This document shows positions 31,940 through 42,179 of a stretch of 50,028 nt of DNA, in pieces. The translations under genes were made by a program, and so were the position numbers. The first letter of the stretch is position 1; each line of letters starts with the position of its first letter. The notes beneath the pieces are model-generated. The model saw only the letters and a program-made list of their open reading frames with translations. It was not told the origin of the DNA and ran no database searches. Origin of the DNA: Phoronis australis (taxonomy: Eukaryota > Phoronida > Phoronidae); the NCBI GenBank assembly GCA_002633005.1, contig NMRA01000373.1:391459-441486 (forward strand), given 5' to 3'.

Positions 31940-32625
31940 ATAGATCAACTTTTCTGGTAACCACTTCAAACTGGCTTGGATACCTACTACGTAATCCACT
32001 GTATCAAAATTAGACACTGCAGACCATTTCAGTGGTGGGGACTACCCGCCAGACGAACATATACAGGGTACAAAAATTGAGCTAGATCAATCCAAGAGGT
32101 AAGCGCTTGAAACCAGTCGCAAAATATTCACCGTAAGCCCCGGTATCACGAATGAACACTACCAGACAAATCTAGTGGTGGTTTACTCCCGCCAGACACG
32201 CCCAATTACCAGAATTGAGCTAGATCAACCCATCAGGTAACCGTTTGAAACCAATTGCACGATGTTCAGCATCACTGAACATGGCACAAAAGTTAGATGC
32301 CAGACAATTTCTGAAGTATGGTGCCCTTGCCAGACGATTATCAAAAAGGGCTAAAATTGAGCAAGAGGTAACCGCACGAAACCAGTTGCAAAATATTCAC
32401 CGTAGCCCCGGGTATCATGAATAAGCACTGTCAGACAAATCTAGGGGTGGTTTTGCCCCAGCAGACACGCCCAAATACCCGAGTTGAGGTAGATCAACCC
32501 ATCAGGTAACTGTTTGATAACCATTTGCATAATGCCTAGCAGCACTCCACAAGCAATCAACGCTGTGGGGTAGTAGCAAGTGGAGATTTGGTCCATGCCC
32601 GGTTGACATTTTATTATATGCCCCA
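31938..32625 (+). repeat. Minisatellite, five units of about 126-143 bp
   Basis: Anchored on TTGAGNTAGATCAAC-like blocks beginning near 31936, 32076, 32213, 32357 and 32483. Each is followed by GGTAACCGNTTGAAACC, a CAAAATATTCACCGTA block, and CCAGACAAATCTAGTGGTGG. The first block overlaps the inner end of the left arm, so the array seems to have grown from the subterminal sequence. Spacers differ in length, so it is not a CRISPR array. Confidence 0.7.
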
Positions 32626-33213
32626 CTCTCCCTATTCAAATGCACATACATGTAGGCCTACTCTAGTAATAATAAAAATAAATTGGTGAAATATAAACAA
32701 GAAGCTTTATTTATTTTAACTGCAAACCAGCCACAATTTCCACTGAAAAAATATACAAAATGATTACATACCCCCTCACCCAATATGAATCCTTGGGGCG
32801 ATGATTGAGCACCGCATACCATGTCTATGGATAATCAATTTGAACGTGCTTTAATTCCACCATGAAGACATAAAGCGAACAGTTCTATTGCCCGAATATC
32901 TGTGTCGGGTAAATAAAATGCTTATCAAACTAACTTAACTGAAAAACTATCAGGACTCGTTATTCCCGAGCATTGTGAATAACAAGTTCGCAACATGAAC
33001 AGAGTGTTTTATCTACATCACAGCTTTAAGACGACTATATGAAACCAATTTCAGATGCCATAAAGGTTTTTTCATCCTTTTTGGAGAACACCATACATGA
33101 GTAACAAACACAAAAATATAAAAGGAGACTTATCGCTATAACCCATATTCATCTCATTCCAATGAGCCAACTTATTCACTGTGTATGTTTTAGTCAAATC
33201 CAAAGTGCCGTAA
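32626..33213 (-). other. 3' flank of the decayed large gene
   Basis: AT-rich. On the minus strand AATAAATAAAGC at about 32703-32714 offers a polyadenylation signal 500 bp after the gene's last codon. No other gene seen. Confidence 0.4.
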
Positions 33214-36200
33214 TTAGTCCTCTTCATTAGAGTCGGAATCTTCACTCCATGGATCACCTTCCGAATCTGACAGTTCTTCAGAAGAACTATCTCTAATGCT
33301 GGTTGTTTCATTCCCAAGGTTATTGTTGTTGACTTCTACATTCGAACTGAACAATATGCCAGTGAGAATGGACACCTCAAACCAAACTGGCAGAAGTGTG
33401 TGAGTTTCAGTTGCATGCCAACCATAATCAGTTGGTGTCAGTCCATCCCCAGGATACGCTGTCGCGGCACAGGTCCATAACGCTATGACGTACCGAGTTC
33501 GGCAAACCTTCATCTGCAGGCTACGGAGACAAGGCGTGTAAAACTAATTCAAAATAGAAACCATTTTTATTTAAAGGAGGCAACCATAACACGTTACTTA
33601 GACTTCATTTACATACCAGAAGTAATCACAGCTAATCGAATTCAATCAATTCTTGTCACTACTGCAATAATCAAGATTTCGATAACATACCTATAAAAGG
33701 CAGATGTGTAGTCACATGCAGTGAAGGCACGGTATCCAGGCATTGCAGCTGGCAAGTCCGTACTTGCGCTCTTGAAGAATGTTTGCTATGTCGGAAATGT
33801 TGACAAATCTATTTCCCATCCCACAGACCATGACAAAATTGGTCGTGGATCTTATTTCTCGCCGCTGGTGTCCGAGTGTACCAATCAAAATTACTAAACA
33901 TCTGTATCTGAAGCTCTCACCATAACACGATAGGGATGTTTGCGACGTGGAACGCAATAAGCGTATCCGCTTCCTCGTGGTCACCTTGGAGATGGGCAGG
34001 TTTTGTCACCATGATTTGCTGGTTATCGTCGGGAAAGAACTGGTAGCAGTCACCACCGCGGGAAACAAACAAGGATTTCCCACCAAACATGTGCCAATAA
34101 TGGTCTTTTCTCCATTCCGTCAAAAAGAACTTCGCCAGTTCATTCTTGAACACGCTGTTGCTCAGAAGTGTTTGTGAGCTCTGTTGCATAGTTTGATCAG
34201 GCCCTGTTATGGCATACATGGAATTACATGTAAAGTCCCCGCGATATTTCCGTTCGCTGTCGTTAATTGAGTTTTCTACATACTTGTCTAGACACAAGTG
34301 AGCTTCCTCTGTCCTCCCCGAACAGACCATTGATAACATCGGTCGTGCAACTGATTCGTAAGTTGCACCTATTTTCGTCTGTGAGATGAGTGAATGTAGA
34401 AGAAGACCACCATCAAAAACCTTCACGTAGTCGTGTAGAAAATCTCCATCTGTTATAGGTTCTGTCTGGAACAATTCAAGTTTTTTCAACAAAGCAGACT
34501 TTTCCGTTCTGACGAGCGCTCCATCGCAGTGAGCAAGTGCTAATGGATAAGGTGTGACAGGGTGTGAGAGAAGTTGTCGAAGATCGAAGTCTGCCCTCTC
34601 TGCTACAACTACGACTACGCGTATGAACAAATCTCTTAGACTCTCTGCGGCTGTCTTGTTTCTCTGGGAGGCCCATGATTTGGCTTTATTTTTCACGCTT
34701 TCAGCAGCGAAATTTTGGACAGCTGCACGTTTAACTGGTCGCAGAAACCGAATTCTGTCATCTTTCCATTCCTGATGGAATTTTTCCCTCGTATCATGGG
34801 CTCGGCTCAGCGCATTGATCAGGTAGTCTTCCGTTGCTTGGGATGCTGCTTGGCCAGTTGCGACATTGACCAGACCTGGTGAAGCGTTGTTCTCAAACGG
34901 ATTGCAGATATTATCGATTTTGACACTGAGTGATGCCATCTGTTCGTTATCTTTTTTGATTCTTGAAGGACTGCCCTGACTCTGCACTCTCCCCGATTTC
35001 AAGTAATGCAAATGTCCTAAAGTCAGTTACAACCATTGCCCTTTGTGTCATAGAGAGGGACCATCGACGCACTGCATTCTCTGAATTGCGGAAAGCCACT
35101 ATCCCTGTCATGCTCGATGCTGCATCCCCGCTGACGGACTGTTCCAAAGAGAGGTCAACAGCCGATCTACTGAAGTTGTTCCTCGTACGTTGAACTGAAA
35201 ACGCTTCGTTTTCCAGCACTTCGCGCAATTGTGGGTCTGCAAATTTCAATTTTTGTTAAAACAACGTTCCCCATCTGGCGTAGTTTGGGCAGTTCAGGGC
35301 AAAGAATACATCTAGCATTGTCGGGAAAATGTTGATATAACCACTGACGTCACTGGTCTTGACGCATCTCTGGAGTTCTCTGTGCGTGCGGTTTATGAGA
35401 AAGATGTAGGTTGTCCAAAACTGAGCAGTTTTGCCATATTTGCCATTAATCACTGTGTGAAAGAAATCTTCATACTTCTGGAGATGCTGAGTGATCACAG
35501 GATCATCAAGGTTTGCCTCTATTTGTTCTGGATCTGAAGGGACTGCGGTCATAACCGTTAGGAACGAATCCTATTCCTCCGGAGCCAAGTCATGTAGAAA
35601 TTTTTGGTACATCTTGCCCTCCATGACGTTAGCAAGAAGCTCGTGAACCCAAGTGCACCTGTTGTAGAATTTTCCTTTAATGAAGCCCATCATAGACTCT
35701 TCTGCCAAGATACCAGTCTCTGAAAGTAGGAACTCCATGCCACTTCCATTCATCGTGGTTCCCACAGCTCCATAAAAAGCCAGCTCTGTATGAAAATTGC
35801 CGAGCATTATCAGCAGCTTATCAAACAATAGTCTTTCAAGTTCTTGTATTGCGTAGGCTTTTAAAGCAACTGGAATTTAAGTCGTACATGTATGTGACAT
35901 CTGCGTAGTCTTGCCCAGTCTCTCTGGCTACATTCATTGTGCGGATCATAGTTTCTTTAAAAATATCGTTGTTGGTTGGTGATTTTGAAATGGGGTCCAT
36001 GTAACAGATCCTTTGAAGAGGCAATGGGTCCCGTACATGTATGTAACTGCTCATAAATCCAGCATGCAGTGGAGTGTTACCTTCCCTTAGTTTCAAAACC
36101 CAGTAGAGATCTAACAAGTTGAGCTGTATGTTCTTGTAGTTTACTTTAGTGTCTCTGACAAGATTGTCACGTGTTTGAGCATAGTTTATGTTGATACTTG

Positions 36201-37137
36201 AAACAGTAGCACCCTTAAGAGATTTTCTGAATGGCCACACTTCCTGCTCTACCCCCACAAACTTTCGACGATTCCTTCCTTCTCGAAACAACAGTGCAGC
36301 AGAAGCGTCTTCCTTTTCTTCTACCACCACATTCTGGTAGCTATGACCAACAGTTGCATGCAGTGTTGATATGCCATCTAATGTTTCGACGTGTGAGTCA
36401 TTATTATCTCAAACAGCGGCAGTAGCTAGATTTGAAAGGAGTCGAATACCATCCGATGCTTCGCTTCCATACGACTCTATGGAATACGCAAACTCAGTCT
36501 CAAGGCCTTTGCTAGCTTTGTAGCCGATGGAATGTCCTGCTCTGTTAAGAATCTGCAAAGACAGTTGTGAACCTGTCACAGAATACAGACCAAGTCCCAG
36601 AGACGTGTTCTTCCAAGGCCTCACATTACCACGGGTAACGTTGTAAATGGCGTCAGATGCCATTGCGGTCACTTTGTGGTCAATGGATTCTCTTTGAGAG
36701 TTTGATGTTGTAATGCCATCGAGAAGAGTTCGGTAGAACAGTTCTAGTTGCTGCGGTAACTTTGGTGCACATGATTTCAAATTCTGCAGTGTTGTTGGAA
36801 TAGGTGTCTGTGACTTGGGCAGTTGCAAGATTTGAGACCGAAGATGAAGAGCAGCCCATCTCAGTTTGTCATTTGGGTAGTTTTCTTCAGTTTCACCTTG
36901 CTGCTGAACTAATGCATCTTCTTATGTTACAGCAGAGCTGTAAATAAAGTTGCCTTCCCGTTGATTTGACAATCTCACTTGAATTCTGCCTCCAAATTGG
37001 TCTTTGATCTTCTTAAGGAGATTCTGAGTTGTGTATGCTGAGACATCAGATTCTGTCTCACCATTACTTACGCACTCTTCTTTGTTCAAATCTAGCAAAG
37101 TAGAGAGAAGTATTGACCGCCGATTTTCAAGAACCTC
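33214..37137 (-). pseudogene. Decayed large transposon-associated gene with PIN/XPG-like nuclease motifs
   Basis: Collinear fragments: 37137-36409 (stop at 36922-36924), 36330-35836, 35828-35571, 35552-35256, 35249-34947, 35011-33917, 33984-33712 and 33513-33214. Several joins stay in one frame across single nonsense codons (36409, 35571, 35256); others are frameshifts (near 35870, 34980, 33920). The total is about 1,200-1,300 codons. Key motifs: FDGGLLLHSL, then LCLDKYVENSINDSERKYRG, then GDHEEADTLIAFHVA. A DTDVL-like strand motif follows in a shifted frame. Spaced acidic residues of this kind recall the N and I regions of XPG/FEN1 or PIN nucleases. It ends in an acidic DSSSEELSDSEGD tail. 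I recall unnamed multicopy proteins of this type in many invertebrate genomes, but know no established function. An intron may separate the last two fragments. This copy is dead. The nuclease reading is inference. Confidence 0.7.
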
Positions 37138-37293
37138 AATTTTCGAGTGTCATTCTCTTGGCTCCACTTACCACACCCACCAGAGCGAACCTGCCAGACG
37201 GCCATTTCCAAGCATCAGTATACCCATAGAGCACTGTGGCACCAAAGAAAATTGGTTACCATTTTATGCCCAAAAAGCTCTGGGATCCCGGTC
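37135..37293 (-). repeat. Right inverted-repeat arm of the 5.5 kb segment
   Basis: Inverse copy of 31780-31939. It lies between the 5' end of the minus-strand gene and the divergent THAP remnant, so it may also have served as a shared promoter; that is speculation. Confidence 0.8.
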
Positions 37294-37345
37294 AACTGGC
37301 AAAATTAGCAAATTTTACTTCTGGCAAGTACGTCGTCTGTTAGTC

Positions 37346-37528
37346 ATGGTCGGCTGTTGTGTAGTTGGGGGTTCAGCCAAACGAACGAAATGTAAAGGAC
37401 TGAGTTTTCACAGCGTCCGCAGACCACAAAACCTGCTAAGGGAGGAAAAGCGCATTTCCTGCAACAGCACTTCATTCATTTGTTCAAGACATTTGGATGA
37501 TGCATGTTTTGTTAAGAAGCGCTCGTAA
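37346..37528 (+). pseudogene. THAP zinc-finger remnant
   Basis: The frame from an ATG at 37346 reads MVGCCVVGGSAKRTKCKGLS, then FH, and later ICSRHLDDACF. This fits a THAP domain (C-x2-4-C...C-x2-H zinc site, LSFH, start at Met1). The second Cys of the first pair is Gly (VVGG), and the middle, which should hold the conserved Trp, is about 12-15 residues short, so zinc binding is doubtful. THAP domains sit at the N-terminus of P-element, Kolobok and THAP9-type transposases and of host regulators. It is divergent from the large decayed gene, about 210 bp away, just outside the right arm. It ends after 60 codons with no transposase body. Confidence 0.65.
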
Positions 37529-37580
37529 TACAATATATCAAATGAGTCATCTTCGTTGGCCCTGATCGATCAGGCGGTTA

Positions 37581-38984
37581 TAGCCTTGGCGCATAGCTGT
37601 AAGCCTATACTAAATTATATAGGGTTTTCCACCAATGTGGGTAAAAAACTGACCACGAGAGAAAAATTAGTGCCATTAAAAACTACACCCTTCCTTGAGT
37701 ACACAAAATGATTTACTGGTGTTGGGAAAATTGGCATTCTACCGTTATTCAGTAGATAAAGTTGTGGAGCGATCTTTTGCATCCACTTTCGGCGCCATGA
37801 AATATTGTGTCACCTATTGGCCAGTTTCTTTTTTCGCCGATTCTTCAATCAACTGTTGCTCTTTCATGAGGTTGCGTACACGTCACAACAAATTATCGGA
37901 AGTTTTTAGAATTTTGATACCAGGAAACCGAATTTTAGAAGAACGTTTTTCTGCTGCCAAGCTATCATCATAACTATTCTTTGTTAGAAACGGCAGAGGA
38001 TTATGCAAGAAAATGAAGTTGATTAGATTGTTTTTCATGGCTGTAACAGGCAAGGTGAGTATCGGTTGATTCCCAGATTTTGCATGTACCCTGTCCGATC
38101 TTTAGCTTTCCATGTTGATACAGGTTTCACGGCAAGGTGACGTGCAGAACTTCCCTGGCTGTGTGCAATTTCGGGGTCTATGGAAGATTAACACACAGTG
38201 GTACCAAGCTGTATTTTGACGACAGTCTTCATACAGCTAGCTAGCTGGCTAGGTCTACAGTAGCCAGCCAGTTAGCTGTATGAAAAATATGATCAAAATA
38301 CAGCTAAGTAACATTGTGTGTACTTCTTCCGTAGACCTCGAAATTGCACACACCCAGGGTAGTTCTACTCGTCACCTCGCCGTGAAACCTGTATCAACAT
38401 GTAAAGCTAAAGACCGGACGGGGTGCATGCAATATCTGGGAATCAACCGATACTCACCTTTCCCATTATAGCCGTTTAAGTGAAAAACAATGCAATAAAC
38501 GTCATTTTCATGCGTAACTTTCCGCCTTTTCTAACAACAAAAAGTATGTCGTCGTTTTGGAAACAGTACGCTCGTGTAAGGCGCACGCACCATTTCCTAA
38601 ATTTTTGCGGCAACTTCGCAGCAGCAAAACTTGTTCTGAAATTTGGTTTTTCGGTTATCGAAATTCTAAAGACTTATAATGAAGTGAAACCACTTCCAAT
38701 AATTTGCTGTGACATGTACGCAAGCTCGTGAAAGAATAACAGTTGATTGAAGAATCGGCGAAAAAAGAAACTGGCCAATAGGCGACGCAGTATTTTATGG
38801 CGCCAAAAGCCGTCACTAAAGATCGCTCCACGACATTTTTTACAACACCGTTCAATAATTTTGTTTACTCAAAGAAGGCTGTAGTTTTTAATGACATTAA
38901 TTTTGTGTCAGATTTTATATTAACACTTTTTACCCACATCGGTGCAAAGCTGTATATTTAGTATATAGCTTTGTACCAAGGCTA
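37581..38984. repeat. 1.4 kb imperfect palindrome (foldback-like)
   Basis: TAGCCTTGG opens it (37581) and CCAAGGCTA closes it (38984). The arms (37581 to about 38250, about 38260 to 38984) match in inverse order all the way: GTGGAGCGATC with GATCGCTCCAC, CCAGTTTCTTTTTTCGCCGA with its inverse, and GTGAGTATCGGTTGATTCCC with its inverse. The centre is near 38255 (AGCTGGCTA...TAGCCAGC). Arm divergence is high enough to be cloneable. The inner arms resemble tandem units A and B. No transposase is encoded. Confidence 0.85.
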
Positions 38985-39118
38985 GGTCTACAGATACTCA
39001 CAGGCAGCCTCAGCTTCTGATCGTCCCCAATACATTATATAATACTACAAGGTATGACACTCCAGACTAGAAATTCCACGGGGGCTTCACTTCAGCCGTC
39101 CACAGCAAACACAAAACT

Positions 39119-39573
39119 CAATAAATTTACACAAAACAGAGGTTCAACAAAATGTGAGGAATTGTTCTTTCTCACAATACCATTTATGGTGTCCTGCTCC
39201 ACAGAGTTCGCAAGAAATTTGCGGTCAAAGCCCAAAAATCTTACCTAAAAGTCCTTCCGGAGCAACTGCCGTGACATACGCAAAGGGTGCTGAATTATCC
39301 GATAAGTTAAAATGAACGGCAATTGCCGAGTTATCGATGCCGTGACTTTCCGTGATGAATCGGCAATTGCCGTTCATCCGTAACTCACCGGATAATTCCG
39401 TACCCTTAGCGTGTGACACGGGATTTGCTCCGGATGGACTGTATGGGAAGATTTTTGTGCTTTGACCACGAATTTCTTGCGAACTCGGTGGAGCAGGACA
39501 CCATGAATGATATTGGGAGAAAGAACAATTCCTCATGGTTTGTTGAACCACAGTTTTATGTAAACTTATTGTN
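39119..39573. repeat. 455-bp palindrome
   Basis: CAATAAATTTACA opens and TGTAAACTTATTG closes. The arms include AACGGCAATTGCCGA and TCGGCAATTGCCGTT around a centre near 39336. The match extends through GGAATTGTTCTTTCTC and its inverse at 39511-39535. One base near 39573 is undetermined. Distinct in sequence from the larger palindrome next door. Likely a foldback or MITE-type element. Confidence 0.8.
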
Positions 39574-40531
39574 AAGCTTTCCTAAGCTTCTTTAGGCTCT
39601 GACATCACAATTTTGTGCTGTTTGATAAACCTTGAATTATACAGACATCACATTCCATGGGAGCAGCCATATTGAAGTAACTAAGCACAACAATACAATC
39701 TGGCTCTCTGATTGGTCAATTCACTAGAAAAGCGCCATCAAGTGGCAGGAATATGCATCATATTTTGTGCAACAAAAACACCTTTTTTTAAAAAAATGTG
39801 CAAGTGTAGACGTGGGAACTTTTTGGAATTTGATTTTTAGTTATATTATCTAGCCACATAGAAAAAACTAGGTTGCCCCCCCAAAGTACTCACAAGGATG
39901 AACGCTATGAGATTTGGCCCACCGACTAATAGCACAGTGGCCTCATGGAAGCCAGGGAATTTTCCGAAGAAAATTTGAAATTTTAAATACGAAAGACGTT
40001 TTAAAAAATTGGTAACACAAATCAATGTGAATCTGTGATCCACGCATAACTTAAACGGTCATATAAGCCATTGTAAAGACAAAGCTCCTAATGCTGAAAT
40101 TCTCACGGAGTGCTGCTAGGGACTGGGATGTTTTGCCGGCTCAGTCGAAAAGACAGTCAGTGAAATGTATAAAGTTTGGAAAATATTTCGGTTATACTAC
40201 GTGGTATTATACAGTGATTAACCTGTTCCATCGTTACAATTGCATAGAACGAATTTTTAGCGGCTTATAAACCGACAAGACGATCAGCTGTCAAGAGGCC
40301 AAATCACTTATGTGAAGTTTAGCTTAGTCATTGAGATATGGTAGGGTTCATCCTATAACAGGAACTCGTTACGAAATTTGTAAATTATGTGTTTCTAACC
40401 CTCACCTACAGTAAATAAGGTTAAAAAGTAAAGTTCACACTTTCATATAAAAAGAATATGTTAGCCAAGGTAACACAGCAAATTATTCAATATCTAAACA
40501 AACCAAAAAAAGGCCAAAAAGGACAACAAAA
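39574..40531. other. Gene-free stretch
   Basis: AT-rich. No frame with recognisable content, no RNA gene and no terminal repeat found. Confidence 0.5.
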
Positions 40532-40548
40532 TGTAGTGTACGTACCCC
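40532..40548 (+). repeat. 17-bp direct repeat TGTAGTGTACGTACCCC, left copy
   Basis: Identical to 43768-43784; the two copies bracket the split non-LTR element. Shorter variants also occur at about 40696-40710 and 40714-40724, so it may be a repeated motif of the element's 5' end rather than a target duplication. Confidence 0.6.
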
Positions 40549-40741
40549 AAAGTGAAATTCAGTAACACAATGGTGATTGCAAATGAAATTGTTGCCTTTT
40601 AAATAACAAAATGGTGGTTGTTATCATCAAAGAAAAATAAATGTCCATACAACATTATGTTACTATGTGATGCAGGTGATGCAGAGACAGTGACGTAGTG
40701 TATGTAAACCCCTATGTAGTGTACCCATCGATATTCTGTGC

Positions 40742-40977
40742 TTGAATGAAGCACGACTCTCCTTTATCGTCAATGATTCTGAGATCACCATTTACGGCTT
40801 TGAATTGAATAGAAATGTCCGTAACAGGAAAGGTGTTACCATCTACACGAAAGAAGGACAGACTAGCCGTCAGCTCCAGCACCATGACGACCATGTGGAA
40901 TCGCTCTGGGTTGAGAATGGCATCCCTAAACCGAAGAGATTAATTATGGAATCAGCCTACAGAAGGCAGAGTACACA
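40742..40977 (+). pseudogene. Endonuclease N-terminal part of a CR1/L2-like non-LTR retrotransposon
   Basis: The frame contains DSEITIYGFELNRNVRNRKG, VTIYTKEGQ and VESLWVENG and breaks off at ESAYRR. This is the order of the apurinic/apyrimidinic endonuclease domain of CR1/L2-type ORF2 (a GY-x-x-x-R-x-x-R-x-x-x-GG-V-x-x-Y block, ESLW, then VYRPP). The GG of the block is degenerate. The continuation (GDFN block) is found 1.56 kb later, past the recombinase insert. Confidence 0.7.
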
Positions 40978-40984
40978 GAAAAAA

Positions 40985-41530
40985 TGACTGAACAGAAACA
41001 TCGCCCTCTTTAAGGCAATGGTCCTCCTCGTGTTCCACGCCTTCCTACGCATCGGCGAATTTATGCTACCTTCCCTTTCCTCTGATCCCTCACTCACCCT
41101 CTAACGCTCCTTAGTCCAAGTTTTTCCCCACCCCTTCAGCCCCCCTACATGACTGTTCCCCTCTCCAATTTCAAACACCACCATTCCACCCCGTTACCCT
41201 CCCATTCCTTCATCTTCCTCTCCTTATTGTCCCGTTGCCCACCTCTGCACCTTTCTGGCCTTATGTCTCCATTTTTCGACCCCCTTTTCCGTCTCGCCGA
41301 CTACTCACCAGTCACTTGTTTCTTATTCACCCAAACACTCAATGCCGTCATAATGTCTGCCTTCCTTGACCCCGCACTCTACAAGTCTCACAGTTTCTGC
41401 ATCGGCGCTGCCACCTCTCATGCTGCTCTCGCCATCCCGGAGCCTATCATCCAACGCATAGGCCGCTAGAAGTCTGACGCCGTCAAGGGCTACATATTCA
41501 GGTCAATTTCCCCCTACCTCGTCCCATATT
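40985..41530 (+). pseudogene. Dead tyrosine recombinase (DIRS/Crypton-like)
   Basis: One frame at 41006-41104 reads ALFKAMVLLVFHAFLRIGEF, the box around the first catalytic Arg (41048-41050). Another frame at 41149-41511 carries YKSHSFCIGAATSHAA, the H-x-x-R box, with Cys in place of the second Arg (41398-41400). It continues IPEPIIQRIGR, a TAG (41467-41469) where Trp is usual, then KSDAVKGYI with the catalytic Tyr (41491-41493). A frameshift, an Arg loss and a nonsense codon each disable it. Boxes of this form are typical of DIRS-like and Crypton-type eukaryotic recombinases. No RT is beside it, so I cannot choose between them. Confidence 0.75.
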
Positions 41531-41600
41531 TCGCCTCCAATTGTCCATGTCTTGTCTCTCCATCCCCCTCCTTCCCCACACCACACTTTACCTCCCCTCA

Positions 41601-41725
41601 GGTGTCAGTATTGCCTGCATCTCCCACTCTGGTGTCCGTATTGCCTTTGCCTTTTCCCTGCCCTGGTCCGGCCATTTTCCCTCACCCCCCACTCACATCC
41701 CCGGTGTCAGTATTGCCTGCACCTT
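41601..41725 (+). repeat. GGTGTCAGTATTGCCTGCA direct repeats
   Basis: Copies at 41601 and 41703, with a variant GGTGTCCGTATTGCCTTTG at 41631. They follow the recombinase remnant in a strongly pyrimidine-rich region. They may be terminal-repeat remains of the recombinase element. Confidence 0.55.
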
Positions 41726-42179
41726 CCTCATTAACACCAGCCCCTTCGTATCATTGTTAGTCTCATTCGCAGTTTATTTTGTATTTTTTGTTTCTTTGGT
41801 TACCTTCCTAGTTTTAATCTAATCCCTGTTAGCCATTTTGTTAGGCCTCTGGCTATATTTTGTGTTCATTAACCTTTAACTTGTTACTCTACTTCCTTTA
41901 GTTAAACTATTGTTTGCTTTATTTCTATTAGGTTAGCTATTTTGTTATTCTCTGTTAGCCGTTTTGATTCTATTGTTCATTTTCTTTTATTTTTAGTTTC
42001 TCTTCCGTTTCATTTGCATTACCGTATTGCTCCATCCACGTTTCTCGATTTTCACTATTTTTCAAGTTCTTTCTTACCTTTTAGTTTGTTGTATCATGTT
42101 TTCGTTCTTTAACACTTTTTGCTCATCCGTCAATATCAATTTCTTTCCCCCATGACACGGGGTGAGTCAGCACCGGCCC

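Larger units (their letters stand above)
31780..37293 (-). mobile_element. 5.5 kb segment bounded by 160-bp inverted repeats, carrying a decayed large gene
   Basis: GACCGGGATCCCAGAGC opens the left arm (31780-31939). Its inverse closes the right arm (37135-37293). The arms agree along about 160 bp, including GGTAACCAATTTTCTTTGGT and GACACTCGAAAATTGAG. Between them are five minisatellite units and a minus-strand gene whose 5' end starts next to the right arm and whose acidic C-terminus ends before the minisatellite. I infer a TIR DNA transposon or a foldback composite. No clear target duplication is visible, so transposition is not proven. Confidence 0.65.

Noticed and set aside
31938-32625. 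Minisatellite as a CRISPR array
   Set aside because: Units of about 136 bp with diverged sequence and unequal length in a eukaryotic transposon context; no repeat-spacer pattern.
37695-37973. 92-codon ORF in the large palindrome arm
   Set aside because: The matching inverse arm does not keep the frame open, so coding constraint is unlikely.
39225-39551. 108-codon minus-strand ORF
   Set aside because: It runs through the 39119-39573 palindrome and its open frame follows from the symmetry; no domain is seen.
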